From NCBI RefSeq assembly GCF_040530035.1, contig NZ_JBEWCD010000002.1, forward strand, positions 2,463,793 to 2,527,792: 64,000 nucleotides of DNA, written 5' to 3'. Shown one piece after another: positions 44,753-53,544 of this stretch. Every line of letters starts with the position of its first letter. Position 1 is the stretch's first letter. The position numbers and the translations under genes were made by a program. The notes beneath the pieces are model-generated. The model was not told the origin of the DNA. It saw only the letters and a program-made list of their open reading frames with translations, and did no database searches. This DNA comes from Roseibium sp. HPY-6 (GTDB lineage Bacteria; Pseudomonadota; Alphaproteobacteria; Rhizobiales; Stappiaceae).

Positions 44753-45655
44753 CTAACCAGAAACACCCTTCAGATCAGAAAGATAGTTGGCGTGAAACTC
44801 GGTGTAGCCGTTCGATGTCGCCCCAAGATGTGCTTTCGTGAGCCTGTGCAAGTCGGGCAGCTTGTGAAACGGCACCGTTGGATAACTGTGGTGTTCGGCG
44901 TGGTAAGGCATGTTCCAGGCAAGTTTGCGAACAAGGGTATTCGTGTAGGTCGTCCGGCTGTTTTCCAGCATGTTTGCAACAAACGGACAGCGGCCATGCT
45001 CCGCCAGAAGGTAGAGCCGCAGGAAGGGCTGTCCCAGAAGGCAGGCCAGGATCCAGACATAGAGCAGAATGTCCGATCCGACAGCAACTGAGCCAGCGGT
45101 GAGCGTTGCATAGAGCGCAAGTGAAACAATGGCTTCACGGCGGACTTTCCTCCGCCCGTTCTTGGGGACAAAAGCGTCGCGACTGGATCCCATGGCGTTC
45201 CTGATCAATGTCTGAAACTCATTCCGCCACGTCGGCAATCCGCTCACATGCGCGATGTATTGCCAGACGGTCTCCGGTTTGCCGGTGGCAAGTTCCGGAT
45301 CCTTGTCCGGGTCCTGGGTATGCCTGTGGTGGGCAAAATGAAAATACCGGAACCAGTCGGAAGGAACGGCAATCAGAAAACCGCATATCCTGGCAACCCA
45401 GTCATTCAGCCAGGGCGACCGGAACGCGGTTCCGTGAACCGTCTCGTGGAGCAATGTGAACAGGAAGATGATCAGGATCCCCTGAACGATCATCAGAAAT
45501 TGCCAACCCGGGACGCCAAGGGTGATCAACGTGCCGAACAATGCGATCAACCCGAAGTGCAGGACGAGCATGACGAGCCCCTTTGCGTCCGACTTTTCGG
45601 TCAGCCTGGCGCGCTCAGATGCGGACAGTCCGGCAATGAAGGTGCGGTGATCCAT
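44753..45655 (-). CDS. Membrane fatty acid desaturase-family protein
   Basis: A 300-residue integral membrane di-iron protein. The three histidine boxes are HETVH (near 69), HFAHHRH (near 106) and HAEHH (near 254), separated by hydrophobic helices. This pattern fits the desaturase/hydroxylase superfamily; the substrate could be a fatty acid or a carotenoid-like lipid. Start ATG 45655 follows GAGGG. The MarR-GNAT gene lies downstream on the same strand, 118 bases after its stop. Confidence 0.9.
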   Translation of the reverse strand: MDHRTFIAGLSASERARLTEKSDAKGLVMLVLHFGLIALFGTLITLGVPGWQFLMIVQGILIIFLFTLLHETVHGTAFRSPWLNDWVARICGFLIAVPSDWFRYFHFAHHRHTQDPDKDPELATGKPETVWQYIAHVSGLPTWRNEFQTLIRNAMGSSRDAFVPKNGRRKVRREAIVSLALYATLTAGSVAVGSDILLYVWILACLLGQPFLRLYLLAEHGRCPFVANMLENSRTTYTNTLVRKLAWNMPYHAEHHSYPTVPFHKLPDLHRLTKAHLGATSNGYTEFHANYLSDLKGVSG

Positions 45656-45732
45656 CGGGCCCTCATGAGTTGGGCTTTACCGTGCCGTCCCCAAAAGGGA
45701 GTTTCAAGTCCTGAACGCCTCCAACACGAGTT

Positions 45733-45766
45733 GAAAGCAAAAGGGCCATGCGTTGCACGGCCCTTT
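45733..45766 (-). terminator. Intrinsic terminator after the RND operon
   Basis: Read on the minus strand: AAAGGGCC, an 11-base loop, GGCCCTTT, then TGCTTTC. It lies just after the permease stop. Confidence 0.75.
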
Positions 45767-45798
45767 CGATGTTTCGGCAGATTTTCCTGCTCGCGGAG

Positions 45799-48700
45799 TT
45801 ACTCAGCCGCGAGCGGCGGCTGTTCCTGCGGCGGCACCTTCGGAGGTGCCGGTTTCGGCATCGACACCACTTTGGCTGCAGGACGCTCTTTTTCGAGCTC
45901 AGGATCGGTCCATTCGACGTCCTGATCCGCGTCCGTCTCTTTCTCTTCGTCAGATCCAGCCGCTTCGCGGCGCGTTGCGAAGAGGGCGAGGGTCCAGCTC
46001 CACACCGTTTTGATCACATTCCAGATCGCAACGAATGTCCGCGCCCAGGTGCTCGGAACCGCGATCATCACCGGGATCATGACGAGTGTCAGGATCGTGG
46101 AGAAGGCGAGACCGGAAATCACGGCAGTCGACAGCTGGATCCACCAGATCGCCGTAATGCCGCCAACCGCGATCGTCTGGGTGAAGAAGTCCAGATTGAC
46201 CGCCGTTGCCATCGGCACAAGGCCGACGATCGTCGTCACCGTCGTCAAGAGGATCGGACGGATACGCTGGCCGGACGTCTTCAGGATTGCATCGAGCGGG
46301 TCGAACCCGTCATGCCTGAACCTGTTGTAGGTATCGATCAGAACAATCGCGTTGTTGACCACGATACCCGCCAGCGCCACCACACCGGTTCCCGTCATGA
46401 TGATCGAGAACTTCTGCCCCGTCAGCATCATGCCGAGCAACACGCCCATGACCGACATGACCACTGTCGAGAGCGTCAGGAAGGTCTGATAGAACGAGTT
46501 GAACTGGGTGAGCAGGATCAGGAACATCAGGAACAGGGATGCGACCATCGCTTTCATGAGGAATTCACCCGATTCCTTCTGGTCTTCATCCGCACCGCGG
46601 AACTGAAGGTAGACATTGTCCGGGAATGTCTGGGTGTCCAGCCATTCGCTCAGTTCCTGCACCTTGGCATCAACCGTCAGCGGCTTGCCCTCGGCATCTA
46701 CCGCTGTCTTGTCGACAGTCGCTTTCAGCATCATCGAATAAAGGCCGTCGCGCCGCGTGATCGAAGACACTTTCGGCTCCGGAGTCCGGTCGATGAAGTT
46801 GGCAATCGGGACGAGACCGAGCGGGGTCTGCAAACGAAGCTGGTCAAACCGGTCGAGCGTGCGCTCGTCGGCTGGGAGCCGGACCCGGATGTCGACTTCG
46901 TCCTCGGAATCCGTCGGACGGTAGTTGCCGATCAGAACACCGTTGGTGACAAGCTGGACCATGTTGCCGACCGAGCCGATACCAGCCTGGTAGCGGCCTG
47001 CCTGTTCACGGTCGATGTCGATCTGCCATTCAATGCCGGGCAGGGGACGGTCGTCTTCCTGGTCGATCAGGTGATCCATCGTATCCAGATGCGTCCGGAT
47101 GCGGGCAACCTGGTTCACCATGGTGTCATAGTCGGTGGACGTGACCTCAAGCTGGATGTCCTTGCCGGTCGGAGGACCGCCCTCGATCTTGCGCGTCTCG
47201 ACCCTGATGCCGGGGATATCTGCTGACCTCTCCCGGATCTCGGCGAAGATTTCCGAGGCATTCCGGCGGCAGCAGTATTTCGCCAGCTCCAGCGTCATTT
47301 CCCCGATGAGATCGCCCGGCTTGTCCTGAACACCGCCGATGAAATCCGGCCCGCTCCCGCCACCCGGAGGATAAGCGGAGGTGATGACATTCTGGATGCC
47401 GGCCGTCTGAAGGACTTCAGCCTCGACCTGCTTGACGATCTCCAGCGATTCTGCGGCGGACATATTGCCCCTGGCAGATACCATCACCACAGCCTGGTCC
47501 GGTTCTTCGTCGACGAAGAACTCAACACCGGTCGGGTTCGAGGCAAAGGATGTGAATATCAGAGCACACGTCCCCAACACCACCACGAGCGTCAGGATGT
47601 TGCCGACAGGGTTGCCCGCAAGAAGTCTGAGGTGACGAACGTAAAGACCGGTGAAGCCTTTGACAGTACTTGTATCGAACCGCAGGTCTTCGGGCTTGTC
47701 GCTTTGGCTGCCGCTGTTGCGGGACCCGAAGCCGAGTTTCTTGCGGACGCCGTCAAAAAACCACTCCAGCAGGTGAACGAGCGGAGAGATGGCCTTGTAG
47801 GCAGCCCAGATCGCAAGCAGGCTGAGTGCAAACACGACGAGGAAGAAGCCTGTGTCGAGTGCAATCGGGTGCGTGAAAACCGTAAACGGATGCCCGAGGC
47901 TTGCAATTGAACCGAACACGGAGCCGATGGTGTCGGTTATTTCCGCAGGACGGCTGGTTGCCAGGAAATAGGCGAAGTAGGCGGCAAAGCCGACAGCGAC
48001 CATTTCGAAGGCCAGCGAGACAAACGTCACAGAACGGAACTGCTTGACCGGCTTTTGGTTCTCAACTTCAGTTCTTGCCGCAATCCGCCTTCTGTACCAG
48101 CGGACAAAAGGACGAATTGCGAAATAGGCCGCGACCGCCGCAACAAGAAGTACGAAAAGCGACGTCACCACGGCAAAGAAATATGCTCCGAAGTTTGCAC
48201 CCAGTCCTGCGGAATGATCCACACCGGCGAGCAAGGACAGAACTGTCATTGCCGCAGCGATGACGCCGAACAAAAATGCCAAGACCCCTGCCGCATTCCT
48301 TGCAAGGAAATGCGTGACCATCGCAAAGATGCCGCCTGTCACGGGCAGGAACACCATCGCCGTCAGCAGCGCTGCCATCAGGACGATGATGACCATGATC
48401 GGCAGATAGCTCATGAACTCGCCGGCAACACCCGGCCACAAGAGCATGGGCAGGAACGCCACAAGCGTGGTCGCTGTTGAGGAAACGATCGGCCAGAACA
48501 TGAGACGTGCAGCCCGGATATAGGCTTCACGGTCCTCCATGCCTTCGCTCACCTTGCGGTCCGCATACTCGACCATGACGATCGCGCCGTCGACGAGCAT
48601 ACCGACCGTAAGCACAAGGCCGAACATAACCATGATGTTCACGGTGTAGCCGAGACCTGACAGGATCAGGAAGCCGACCATAAAGGAGGTCGGGATTGCA

Positions 48701-49782
48701 AGTCCGACCAGCAGCGCAGACCGCAAGCCAAGGGCTGCGAGAACCAGGATCATGACGAGGAAGATCGCCGTCAGGATCGAGGACTGCAGCGAGCCCAGCA
48801 CCTCGAAGATGTTCGACGACATGTCGATCATGTAATCGACCTGGATCGTCTCCGGCCAGTCTTTCGTCGCTTCGTCGACAACAGCGCGGATGGCGATGTT
48901 GTTCTCGATGATGTTCGTGCCGATCCGCTTGGTGACATTCAGCGCAATAGCGGGGCTGCCATTTACGCGCGTGTAGGAGTCGGCGTCCTTGAACGTGCGC
49001 CGGATTTCGGCCACGTCGGCAAGCGTTACAACGCCTTCGCCAGCTTGCTTGATCGGCAGGGAGTAAACATCAAGTGCCGTTTCGACAAGGCCTGGAACCT
49101 TGACGTTGAAACGGCCCTGACCGCCATCGATGAAACCTGCGGGGACAAGCTGGTTGTTGTTCGAGAGCGAAGTCAGAAGTTCTTGCTGCGTAATCGCGTA
49201 GGATTCCAGTTTCTCCGAGTCGATCAGAACTTCGAGCTGTTCTTCCCGGTGACCGGTCAGATCGGCAGATCGCACAGTGTCGATCGCCTCGACCTGGTCT
49301 TTCAGGCGACGTGCATGCTGGTAGAGCGTGCGTTCCGGCACGTTGCCGGAGAGCGCGATCGTGATTGTTGGAACAAGCGCGAAATTCGTTTCCGAAATCG
49401 TTGGTTCTTCGGCGTCCGCGGGCAGTTCGCCCTTGGCTGCATCAACCTTGTCGCGGACGTCGGCAAGCGCTTCGTCCTTGTCGAACGAGATGTCGAATTC
49501 CAGAATGATCCCGGCATGGCTTTCCGAAGCGATTGCCGTGATTTCCTTCAAGCCGTCGAGGCCTCGAAGTTCCGTCTCCATCGGGCGGACCAGAAGCCGC
49601 TCAGCGTCTTCGGGCGAAATACCCTGCTGGACAATGGAAACATAGAACACCGGGACGTCAATGTCCGGACTGTCCTCTTTCGGGATGCTGATATAGCTGA
49701 ACACGCCTGCAACCAGCAGAGCAATCATCAACACAAAGACTGTCTTGGGACGTCTGAGGACGCCTTCAAGCATGTTTATCAT
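45799..49782 (-). CDS. RND efflux permease with an extra four-helix insertion
   Basis: Inner-membrane proton-driven pump subunit of the HAE/AcrB superfamily, 1327 residues against about 1030-1050 usually. Helix 1 is at about 14-32, the first periplasmic part at 35-330, helices 2-6 at about 335-485, and the second half after 720. Helix 4 carries LVDGAIVMVE (first aspartate kept, second is Gly). The helix 10 region reads VVNNAIVLIDT. Between helices 6 and 7 a segment of roughly 220 residues (about 485-705) adds four further hydrophobic helices. An 80-residue acidic, Pro-rich tail ends the protein. The start overlaps the adaptor stop by four bases. Confidence 0.93.
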   Translation of the reverse strand: MINMLEGVLRRPKTVFVLMIALLVAGVFSYISIPKEDSPDIDVPVFYVSIVQQGISPEDAERLLVRPMETELRGLDGLKEITAIASESHAGIILEFDISFDKDEALADVRDKVDAAKGELPADAEEPTISETNFALVPTITIALSGNVPERTLYQHARRLKDQVEAIDTVRSADLTGHREEQLEVLIDSEKLESYAITQQELLTSLSNNNQLVPAGFIDGGQGRFNVKVPGLVETALDVYSLPIKQAGEGVVTLADVAEIRRTFKDADSYTRVNGSPAIALNVTKRIGTNIIENNIAIRAVVDEATKDWPETIQVDYMIDMSSNIFEVLGSLQSSILTAIFLVMILVLAALGLRSALLVGLAIPTSFMVGFLILSGLGYTVNIMVMFGLVLTVGMLVDGAIVMVEYADRKVSEGMEDREAYIRAARLMFWPIVSSTATTLVAFLPMLLWPGVAGEFMSYLPIMVIIVLMAALLTAMVFLPVTGGIFAMVTHFLARNAAGVLAFLFGVIAAAMTVLSLLAGVDHSAGLGANFGAYFFAVVTSLFVLLVAAVAAYFAIRPFVRWYRRRIAARTEVENQKPVKQFRSVTFVSLAFEMVAVGFAAYFAYFLATSRPAEITDTIGSVFGSIASLGHPFTVFTHPIALDTGFFLVVFALSLLAIWAAYKAISPLVHLLEWFFDGVRKKLGFGSRNSGSQSDKPEDLRFDTSTVKGFTGLYVRHLRLLAGNPVGNILTLVVVLGTCALIFTSFASNPTGVEFFVDEEPDQAVVMVSARGNMSAAESLEIVKQVEAEVLQTAGIQNVITSAYPPGGGSGPDFIGGVQDKPGDLIGEMTLELAKYCCRRNASEIFAEIRERSADIPGIRVETRKIEGGPPTGKDIQLEVTSTDYDTMVNQVARIRTHLDTMDHLIDQEDDRPLPGIEWQIDIDREQAGRYQAGIGSVGNMVQLVTNGVLIGNYRPTDSEDEVDIRVRLPADERTLDRFDQLRLQTPLGLVPIANFIDRTPEPKVSSITRRDGLYSMMLKATVDKTAVDAEGKPLTVDAKVQELSEWLDTQTFPDNVYLQFRGADEDQKESGEFLMKAMVASLFLMFLILLTQFNSFYQTFLTLSTVVMSVMGVLLGMMLTGQKFSIIMTGTGVVALAGIVVNNAIVLIDTYNRFRHDGFDPLDAILKTSGQRIRPILLTTVTTIVGLVPMATAVNLDFFTQTIAVGGITAIWWIQLSTAVISGLAFSTILTLVMIPVMIAVPSTWARTFVAIWNVIKTVWSWTLALFATRREAAGSDEEKETDADQDVEWTDPELEKERPAAKVVSMPKPAPPKVPPQEQPPLAAE

Positions 49783-50882
49783 TTGCTGAGCTCCGCAGTT
49801 TCAAACACCGGTTCGACGGTTTCGCCATCGCCGACATATTCCTGGCCAACAACAATCACAGTGACTTCTTCAGGCAGGCCACCGACCCACAAACCGTCAT
49901 TTTCACCGCCAAGTACGGTAACGGGATAAAACGCCGTCTTGTTTTCCCCGTCGACGGCGCGCACTCCGACAACACCTTCATCACTGAGTGTCAGGATCGC
50001 AGGTGAAATCTTGTGTGCCTTCTCGACGGGCAGCGGCAGCCGGGTCACGGCGGTAATGCCGTCACGCGCCTTGCCGTCCGGATTCGGCAGCTCCACTTCC
50101 ACGCGGAACGTACGTGTGTCCGGCTCCGCAGATGGAGAAATATAGCGAACCTTGCCGCTGAGCGTCTCGCCGGTGACCAGCTTGACGTCCGCCGGCATGC
50201 CGAGTGAAATCTGTCCGACATTGAGCTCGGAGACCTGGCCGATTGCGATCATCGGGTCCGAATTGACGACCGTCGCGCAAATGCCGCCGCTGTCCAGCTG
50301 TGCGCCGATTTCCGCCATCGGGCTTTCGATCACACCATCGATGGGGGAGCGGATAATTGTGCGCGCAAGCTCCATTTCCGCTTCCTGAACGCGGGCTTTT
50401 GCGGCATCGAGCCCGGCTTGCGTCGCAGCTGCTCGGGTTTGTGCGGTGAAGCCCTTGTCGGCAAGCTTGGTTGCCGCCGTGTGGTCAAGTTCAGCCTGTG
50501 CGAACAAGGCCTTGGCTTCAAGAACCCTGGCTTTCCGCGTCCCGCTGTCCAGCTCGCACAACACATCACCGGCCGACACAAACGCACCTTCCCGCGCCGG
50601 GCGCCGAACGACGTCGTCCGTGGTTTCGGACCGTACGGCAACCTTGGCTTCGGCCTCTGTGCGCCCACGGACTTCCAGGATTGCCTGCCTGTCCTGTGCC
50701 GTCAGGTTCAGAACCTGAACGCGGAAGGTTGTGTCTCCGCCCTCAGCCACGCGCTCTGCAGGAGGTGGTACGGCATTTTCACCATCACCAACCCCGCCGA
50801 TGACGACAGTTCCGCTCGACATCCAGTAGCCGATGCCCGCGGCGAGGCCTACTGCCATGATATAGGACAATTTAACTTTCAT
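49779..50882 (-). CDS. RND efflux periplasmic adaptor subunit
   Basis: A 367-residue membrane-fusion protein that links the RND permease to an outer-membrane channel. Features are an N-terminal anchor helix (about 5-22), a lipoyl-like segment (REGAFVSAGDVLCELDS), a coiled-coil hairpin (about 115-165), IRSPIDGVIESP and a beta-barrel. It is the first structural gene; its stop overlaps the permease start (ATGA). A PadR gene lies 24 bases upstream on the same strand, so the three form one operon. No outer-membrane channel gene is present here. Confidence 0.92.
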   Translation of the reverse strand: MKVKLSYIMAVGLAAGIGYWMSSGTVVIGGVGDGENAVPPPAERVAEGGDTTFRVQVLNLTAQDRQAILEVRGRTEAEAKVAVRSETTDDVVRRPAREGAFVSAGDVLCELDSGTRKARVLEAKALFAQAELDHTAATKLADKGFTAQTRAAATQAGLDAAKARVQEAEMELARTIIRSPIDGVIESPMAEIGAQLDSGGICATVVNSDPMIAIGQVSELNVGQISLGMPADVKLVTGETLSGKVRYISPSAEPDTRTFRVEVELPNPDGKARDGITAVTRLPLPVEKAHKISPAILTLSDEGVVGVRAVDGENKTAFYPVTVLGGENDGLWVGGLPEEVTVIVVGQEYVGDGETVEPVFETAELSK

Positions 50883-50906
50883 TGCTCGGTACTCCGAAAC
50901 TCGGGC

Positions 50907-51458
50907 TTACTCGGCGGCGTCGGACACAGGTTTTGCTGCGTCTTCTGCGATCTTAACCAGCGCATCGCCATGTTCTTCCAGGTAAGCCAGCGTGCAATTC
51001 ATGCATGCAAGGCCGTAGCTTCTGGTCCAATTGGAGCCAGGGTGATTGCATCCCTCATCTGAATCCGTCAGCAGCCGCAGTTCTTCCAGAACCTGCGCCT
51101 TACGGCGCTCCAGCGCGCGCCGGATCACATCAGGCGGCAGCTGCGCAGCGTTCAGCGCAATCAGAAGGAAAGGAGATTTGAAGGTGTCCGGCGCCTGTGG
51201 TTCGCAGAGATAGTTGATAAACTCCGCGCGCCCGGCCTCGGTAATGGAATACACCTTCCGGGCGGGCTTTCCGGCTTGAGGTTCTTCGCGAACCGTGACG
51301 AGACCTTCCGATTCAAGTCGCGCCAGGGCCGGGTAGATCGATCCGAAGCTGGCGTCCTCGAAATAACTGAACCGGCCATCGGTGCTTTCTTTCCGGATCT
51401 CGTACCCGGTCGCATCCCCGAAGGAAAGGATAGCAAGGCAAAGGCTTCTTACGCTCAT
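50907..51458 (-). CDS. PadR-family transcriptional regulator of the RND operon
   Basis: A 183-residue winged-helix protein. The PadR N-terminal domain is clear (LAILSFGDATGYEIRKE, SFGSIYPALARLESEGLVT, KVYSITEAGR), followed by a longer helical dimerisation part with three cysteines (C141, C156, C159 region). ATG 51458 is preceded by GGAGAG. It heads the operon with the adaptor and permease, and a palindrome lies upstream, so autorepression plus pump control is likely. The inducer is unknown. Confidence 0.9.
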   Translation of the reverse strand: MSVRSLCLAILSFGDATGYEIRKESTDGRFSYFEDASFGSIYPALARLESEGLVTVREEPQAGKPARKVYSITEAGRAEFINYLCEPQAPDTFKSPFLLIALNAAQLPPDVIRRALERRKAQVLEELRLLTDSDEGCNHPGSNWTRSYGLACMNCTLAYLEEHGDALVKIAEDAAKPVSDAAE

Positions 51459-51774
51459 GGATCTCTCCGTTCCCGGAAGCGTCCTTCCGGACTGACGGCC
51501 TTCCTACGCTCTTGTCTCGATGATGGATGACATCACAGGATGCAACGTAGCAAGGGGTATATGCTGGATCGATATATCGACCTAATATATATCATTCCGC
51601 AACAAATCAAGCGTGCAATGCACAATTCTACGATAGCCATCATGCGGAGTGGCCGCATGGCTTCTTTGGTGGTTAAAAATGTGTGCAGCGCAACCCGAAT
51701 GAAACCTTGCTGTTTCCTGGAGACGCGCTAGGATTGTGAGGTAGTTCGCACATGCAGCACTCAGGGATAGGCTC
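51459..51774. promoter_or_regulatory. Divergent promoter region upstream of padR, AT-rich
   Basis: A 316-base gap. An AT-rich core at about 51558-51595 holds TATATG, the palindrome TCGATATATCGA (51569-51580) and ATATATAT in a row, with features of a PadR operator and promoter. No gene is supported here. Confidence 0.5.
51569..51580. promoter_or_regulatory. Candidate PadR operator
   Basis: Perfect 12-base palindrome TCGATATATCGA about 110 bases before the padR start, flanked by further TATA-rich half-sites. Assignment to PadR rests on position. Confidence 0.5.
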
Positions 51775-52137
51775 ATGAAGGATACGACGGTGAAACCGGG
51801 ACAGGCGAGATTGCTCAGCGATCCCTTCTTCAGGCTTCTTGCAATCAATGCCTTCGCCGGATTCTGCATCGCAATGCTCGTGCTTGTCGGAATTTTCTGG
51901 GCGAATATCGGCAATCTGAGGGTTCTGGTATCGACGGCGGAAGACCCGGTTCTTCCAGTCCTCATGCTGGCCTTCGGGCTTGTCATTACGCTTGGATCCG
52001 TTGTGATTGGCTCCGCGATTATGCTCTTGGGAGATCGGAACAATGGCGGCGGCACTCCGCGGAAACGGTTTCCGGTTTTCGTGAGTGGCAAGCCGGTTCC
52101 CGTGCGCGCTGAGGCGTCACGCTCCAGGTTCGGCTAA
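51775..52137 (+). CDS. Small membrane protein, unknown (120 residues)
   Basis: A 120-residue protein with two membrane helices (about 21-44 and 63-85) and a basic, probably cytoplasmic C-terminal tail ending in ASRSRFG. I do not recognise the family. It is divergent from padR and its stop is 43 bases from that of the tiny convergent ORF at 52181. Confidence 0.72.
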   Translation: MKDTTVKPGQARLLSDPFFRLLAINAFAGFCIAMLVLVGIFWANIGNLRVLVSTAEDPVLPVLMLAFGLVITLGSVVIGSAIMLLGDRNNGGGTPRKRFPVFVSGKPVPVRAEASRSRFG

Positions 52138-52180
52138 CGGCGTCGTACGCGATACGCGGCAAACCGGCCAAGAGGTTGAG

Positions 52181-52309
52181 TCATTCAACGAACCCGTGGT
52201 GTACGGCGTTCGCCTGGGCTTTGCTCGATGTTCCCGAACCGTCGCCGGAAAAAAGGGTCATGGTGGCGGCGGCCAGCAAAAGCAGCAAACCTGCGGATGA
52301 AAGTTTCAT
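52181..52309 (-). CDS. Tiny signal-peptide-like protein (42 residues)
   Basis: MKLSSAGLLLLLAAATM begins a clear hydrophobic signal-like segment, followed by SGDGSGTSSKAQA and a short tail NAVHHGFVE. If cleaved after AQA the product would be about nine residues. AAGGAC lies seven bases before ATG 52309. I do not recognise it. The overall shape matches the ORF at 16051, although the sequences differ. Confidence 0.5.
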   Translation of the reverse strand: MKLSSAGLLLLLAAATMTLFSGDGSGTSSKAQANAVHHGFVE

Positions 52310-52561
52310 CTCATCAGTCCTTGCGATCATGATCGCCTCCCAGGTTTGTTCCGCAAACGCAGGGATAAACCGGCAGGATCTAAGGTGCGCATAACCAGAA
52401 AGATAAAATTTTAAGTAGCGTCGAATTTCACCTCCCTGCAGTTCCCAAAGCTTGCGCGCTGGGTTTTGTTGCGTTCTCTTGTGCAGCCAGTTGATGCCCT
52501 TGATTCTTAGGATTCGGTGGGCGTTGGCGGGGTGCCAAAACCGGCAAGGCTGGAGTAGTGA

Positions 52562-53473
52562 ATGAGCGAGAATTATCCGCGTGACATGATCGGATATGGC
52601 CGCAATCCACCGGATCCGAAGTGGCCGAGCAGGGCAAAACTGGCCGTTCAATTTGTCCTGAATTACGAAGAAGGCGGCGAAAACAACATTCTTCACGGCG
52701 ATCCCGCATCCGAAGCGTTTCTGTCTGAAATCATAGGCGCAGCACCGTGGCCCGGAAAACGGCACTGGAACATGGAGTCGCTCTATGAATACGGTTCACG
52801 CGCCGGGTTTTGGCGTCTGTGGCGCTTGTTCACCGAGCGCATGCTTCCGGTAACGGTGTTCGGTGTTGCATCTGCGCTTGAACGCAATCGTGAAGCCGTG
52901 GCGGCAATGAAGGAAGCCGATTGGGAGATTGCATCGCACGGCCTGAAGTGGATCGATCACGCGGACATGGAGGAAGACGAAGAGCGCCGTCAGATTCGGG
53001 AGGCAATCAGGATCCACGAGGAGGTAACCGGTGCGCGTCCTCTTGGCTGGTACACGGGCCGCTGTTCCATGCAAACACAGAAACTCGTGCAGGAAGAAGG
53101 CGGGTTTCTTTATGATTCCGACAGCTACGCGGATGATCTGCCATATTGGGTCGACGGACCGGACGGGGATCATCTGGTCATTCCCTATGCGCTCGACACC
53201 AACGATATGCGTTTCGCATCGCTTCAGGGGTTCAACTCAGGCGATCAGTTTTTCGCTTATTTGAAGGATGCGTTCGACACGCTCTACGATGAAGGGCGTC
53301 GCGGCGCGCCGAAAATGCTAAGCATCGGCCTTCACTGCCGGTTGGCCGGCCGGCCGGGGCGGACTGCGTCTCTTGCCAGTTTTCTGGATTACATTGCCAG
53401 TCACGCGGATGTCTGGATCACGCGACGTATTGACATCGCCTGGCACTGGCACGCGCATCATGGGCGTATGTGA
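52562..53473 (+). CDS. puuE: Allantoinase PuuE-type polysaccharide-deacetylase-fold enzyme
   Basis: Hydrolyses allantoin in purine ring catabolism; it is a metal-dependent member of the polysaccharide deacetylase fold, unrelated to classical allantoinase. The 303 residues begin MSENYPRDMIGYG and contain VQFVLNYEEGGE, FGVASALERN, EIASHGLKWID, GRCSMQT and LSIGLHCRLAGRPGR, all typical of PuuE. No uricase, HIU hydrolase, OHCU decarboxylase or urea gene is next to it. A long hairpin follows the gene. Confidence 0.92.
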   Translation: MSENYPRDMIGYGRNPPDPKWPSRAKLAVQFVLNYEEGGENNILHGDPASEAFLSEIIGAAPWPGKRHWNMESLYEYGSRAGFWRLWRLFTERMLPVTVFGVASALERNREAVAAMKEADWEIASHGLKWIDHADMEEDEERRQIREAIRIHEEVTGARPLGWYTGRCSMQTQKLVQEEGGFLYDSDSYADDLPYWVDGPDGDHLVIPYALDTNDMRFASLQGFNSGDQFFAYLKDAFDTLYDEGRRGAPKMLSIGLHCRLAGRPGRTASLASFLDYIASHADVWITRRIDIAWHWHAHHGRM

Positions 53474-53511
53474 GTACGATCTCGACTGGACTTGGCCCCA
53501 AACAAAACTAA

Positions 53512-53544
53512 CCCCACGAGCCGTTTCCCGGGCGGCTCGTGGGG
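53512..53544 (+). terminator. Strong hairpin after puuE
   Basis: CCCCACGAGCCG pairs perfectly over twelve bases with CGGCTCGTGGGG around a nine-base loop, 39 bases past the stop. It has no T tract on the plus strand, so it may be a terminator assisted by other means or a transcript-end stabiliser. Confidence 0.65.

Noticed and set aside
45748..47226. A 492-codon open frame on the plus strand
   Set aside because: It lies wholly inside the RND permease on the opposite strand, and its product is His/Arg/Asp-rich low-complexity text, typical of an antisense shadow.
53512..53544. The hairpin after puuE as part of a repeat family
   Set aside because: I saw no second copy in the window, so it is listed only as a probable terminator.
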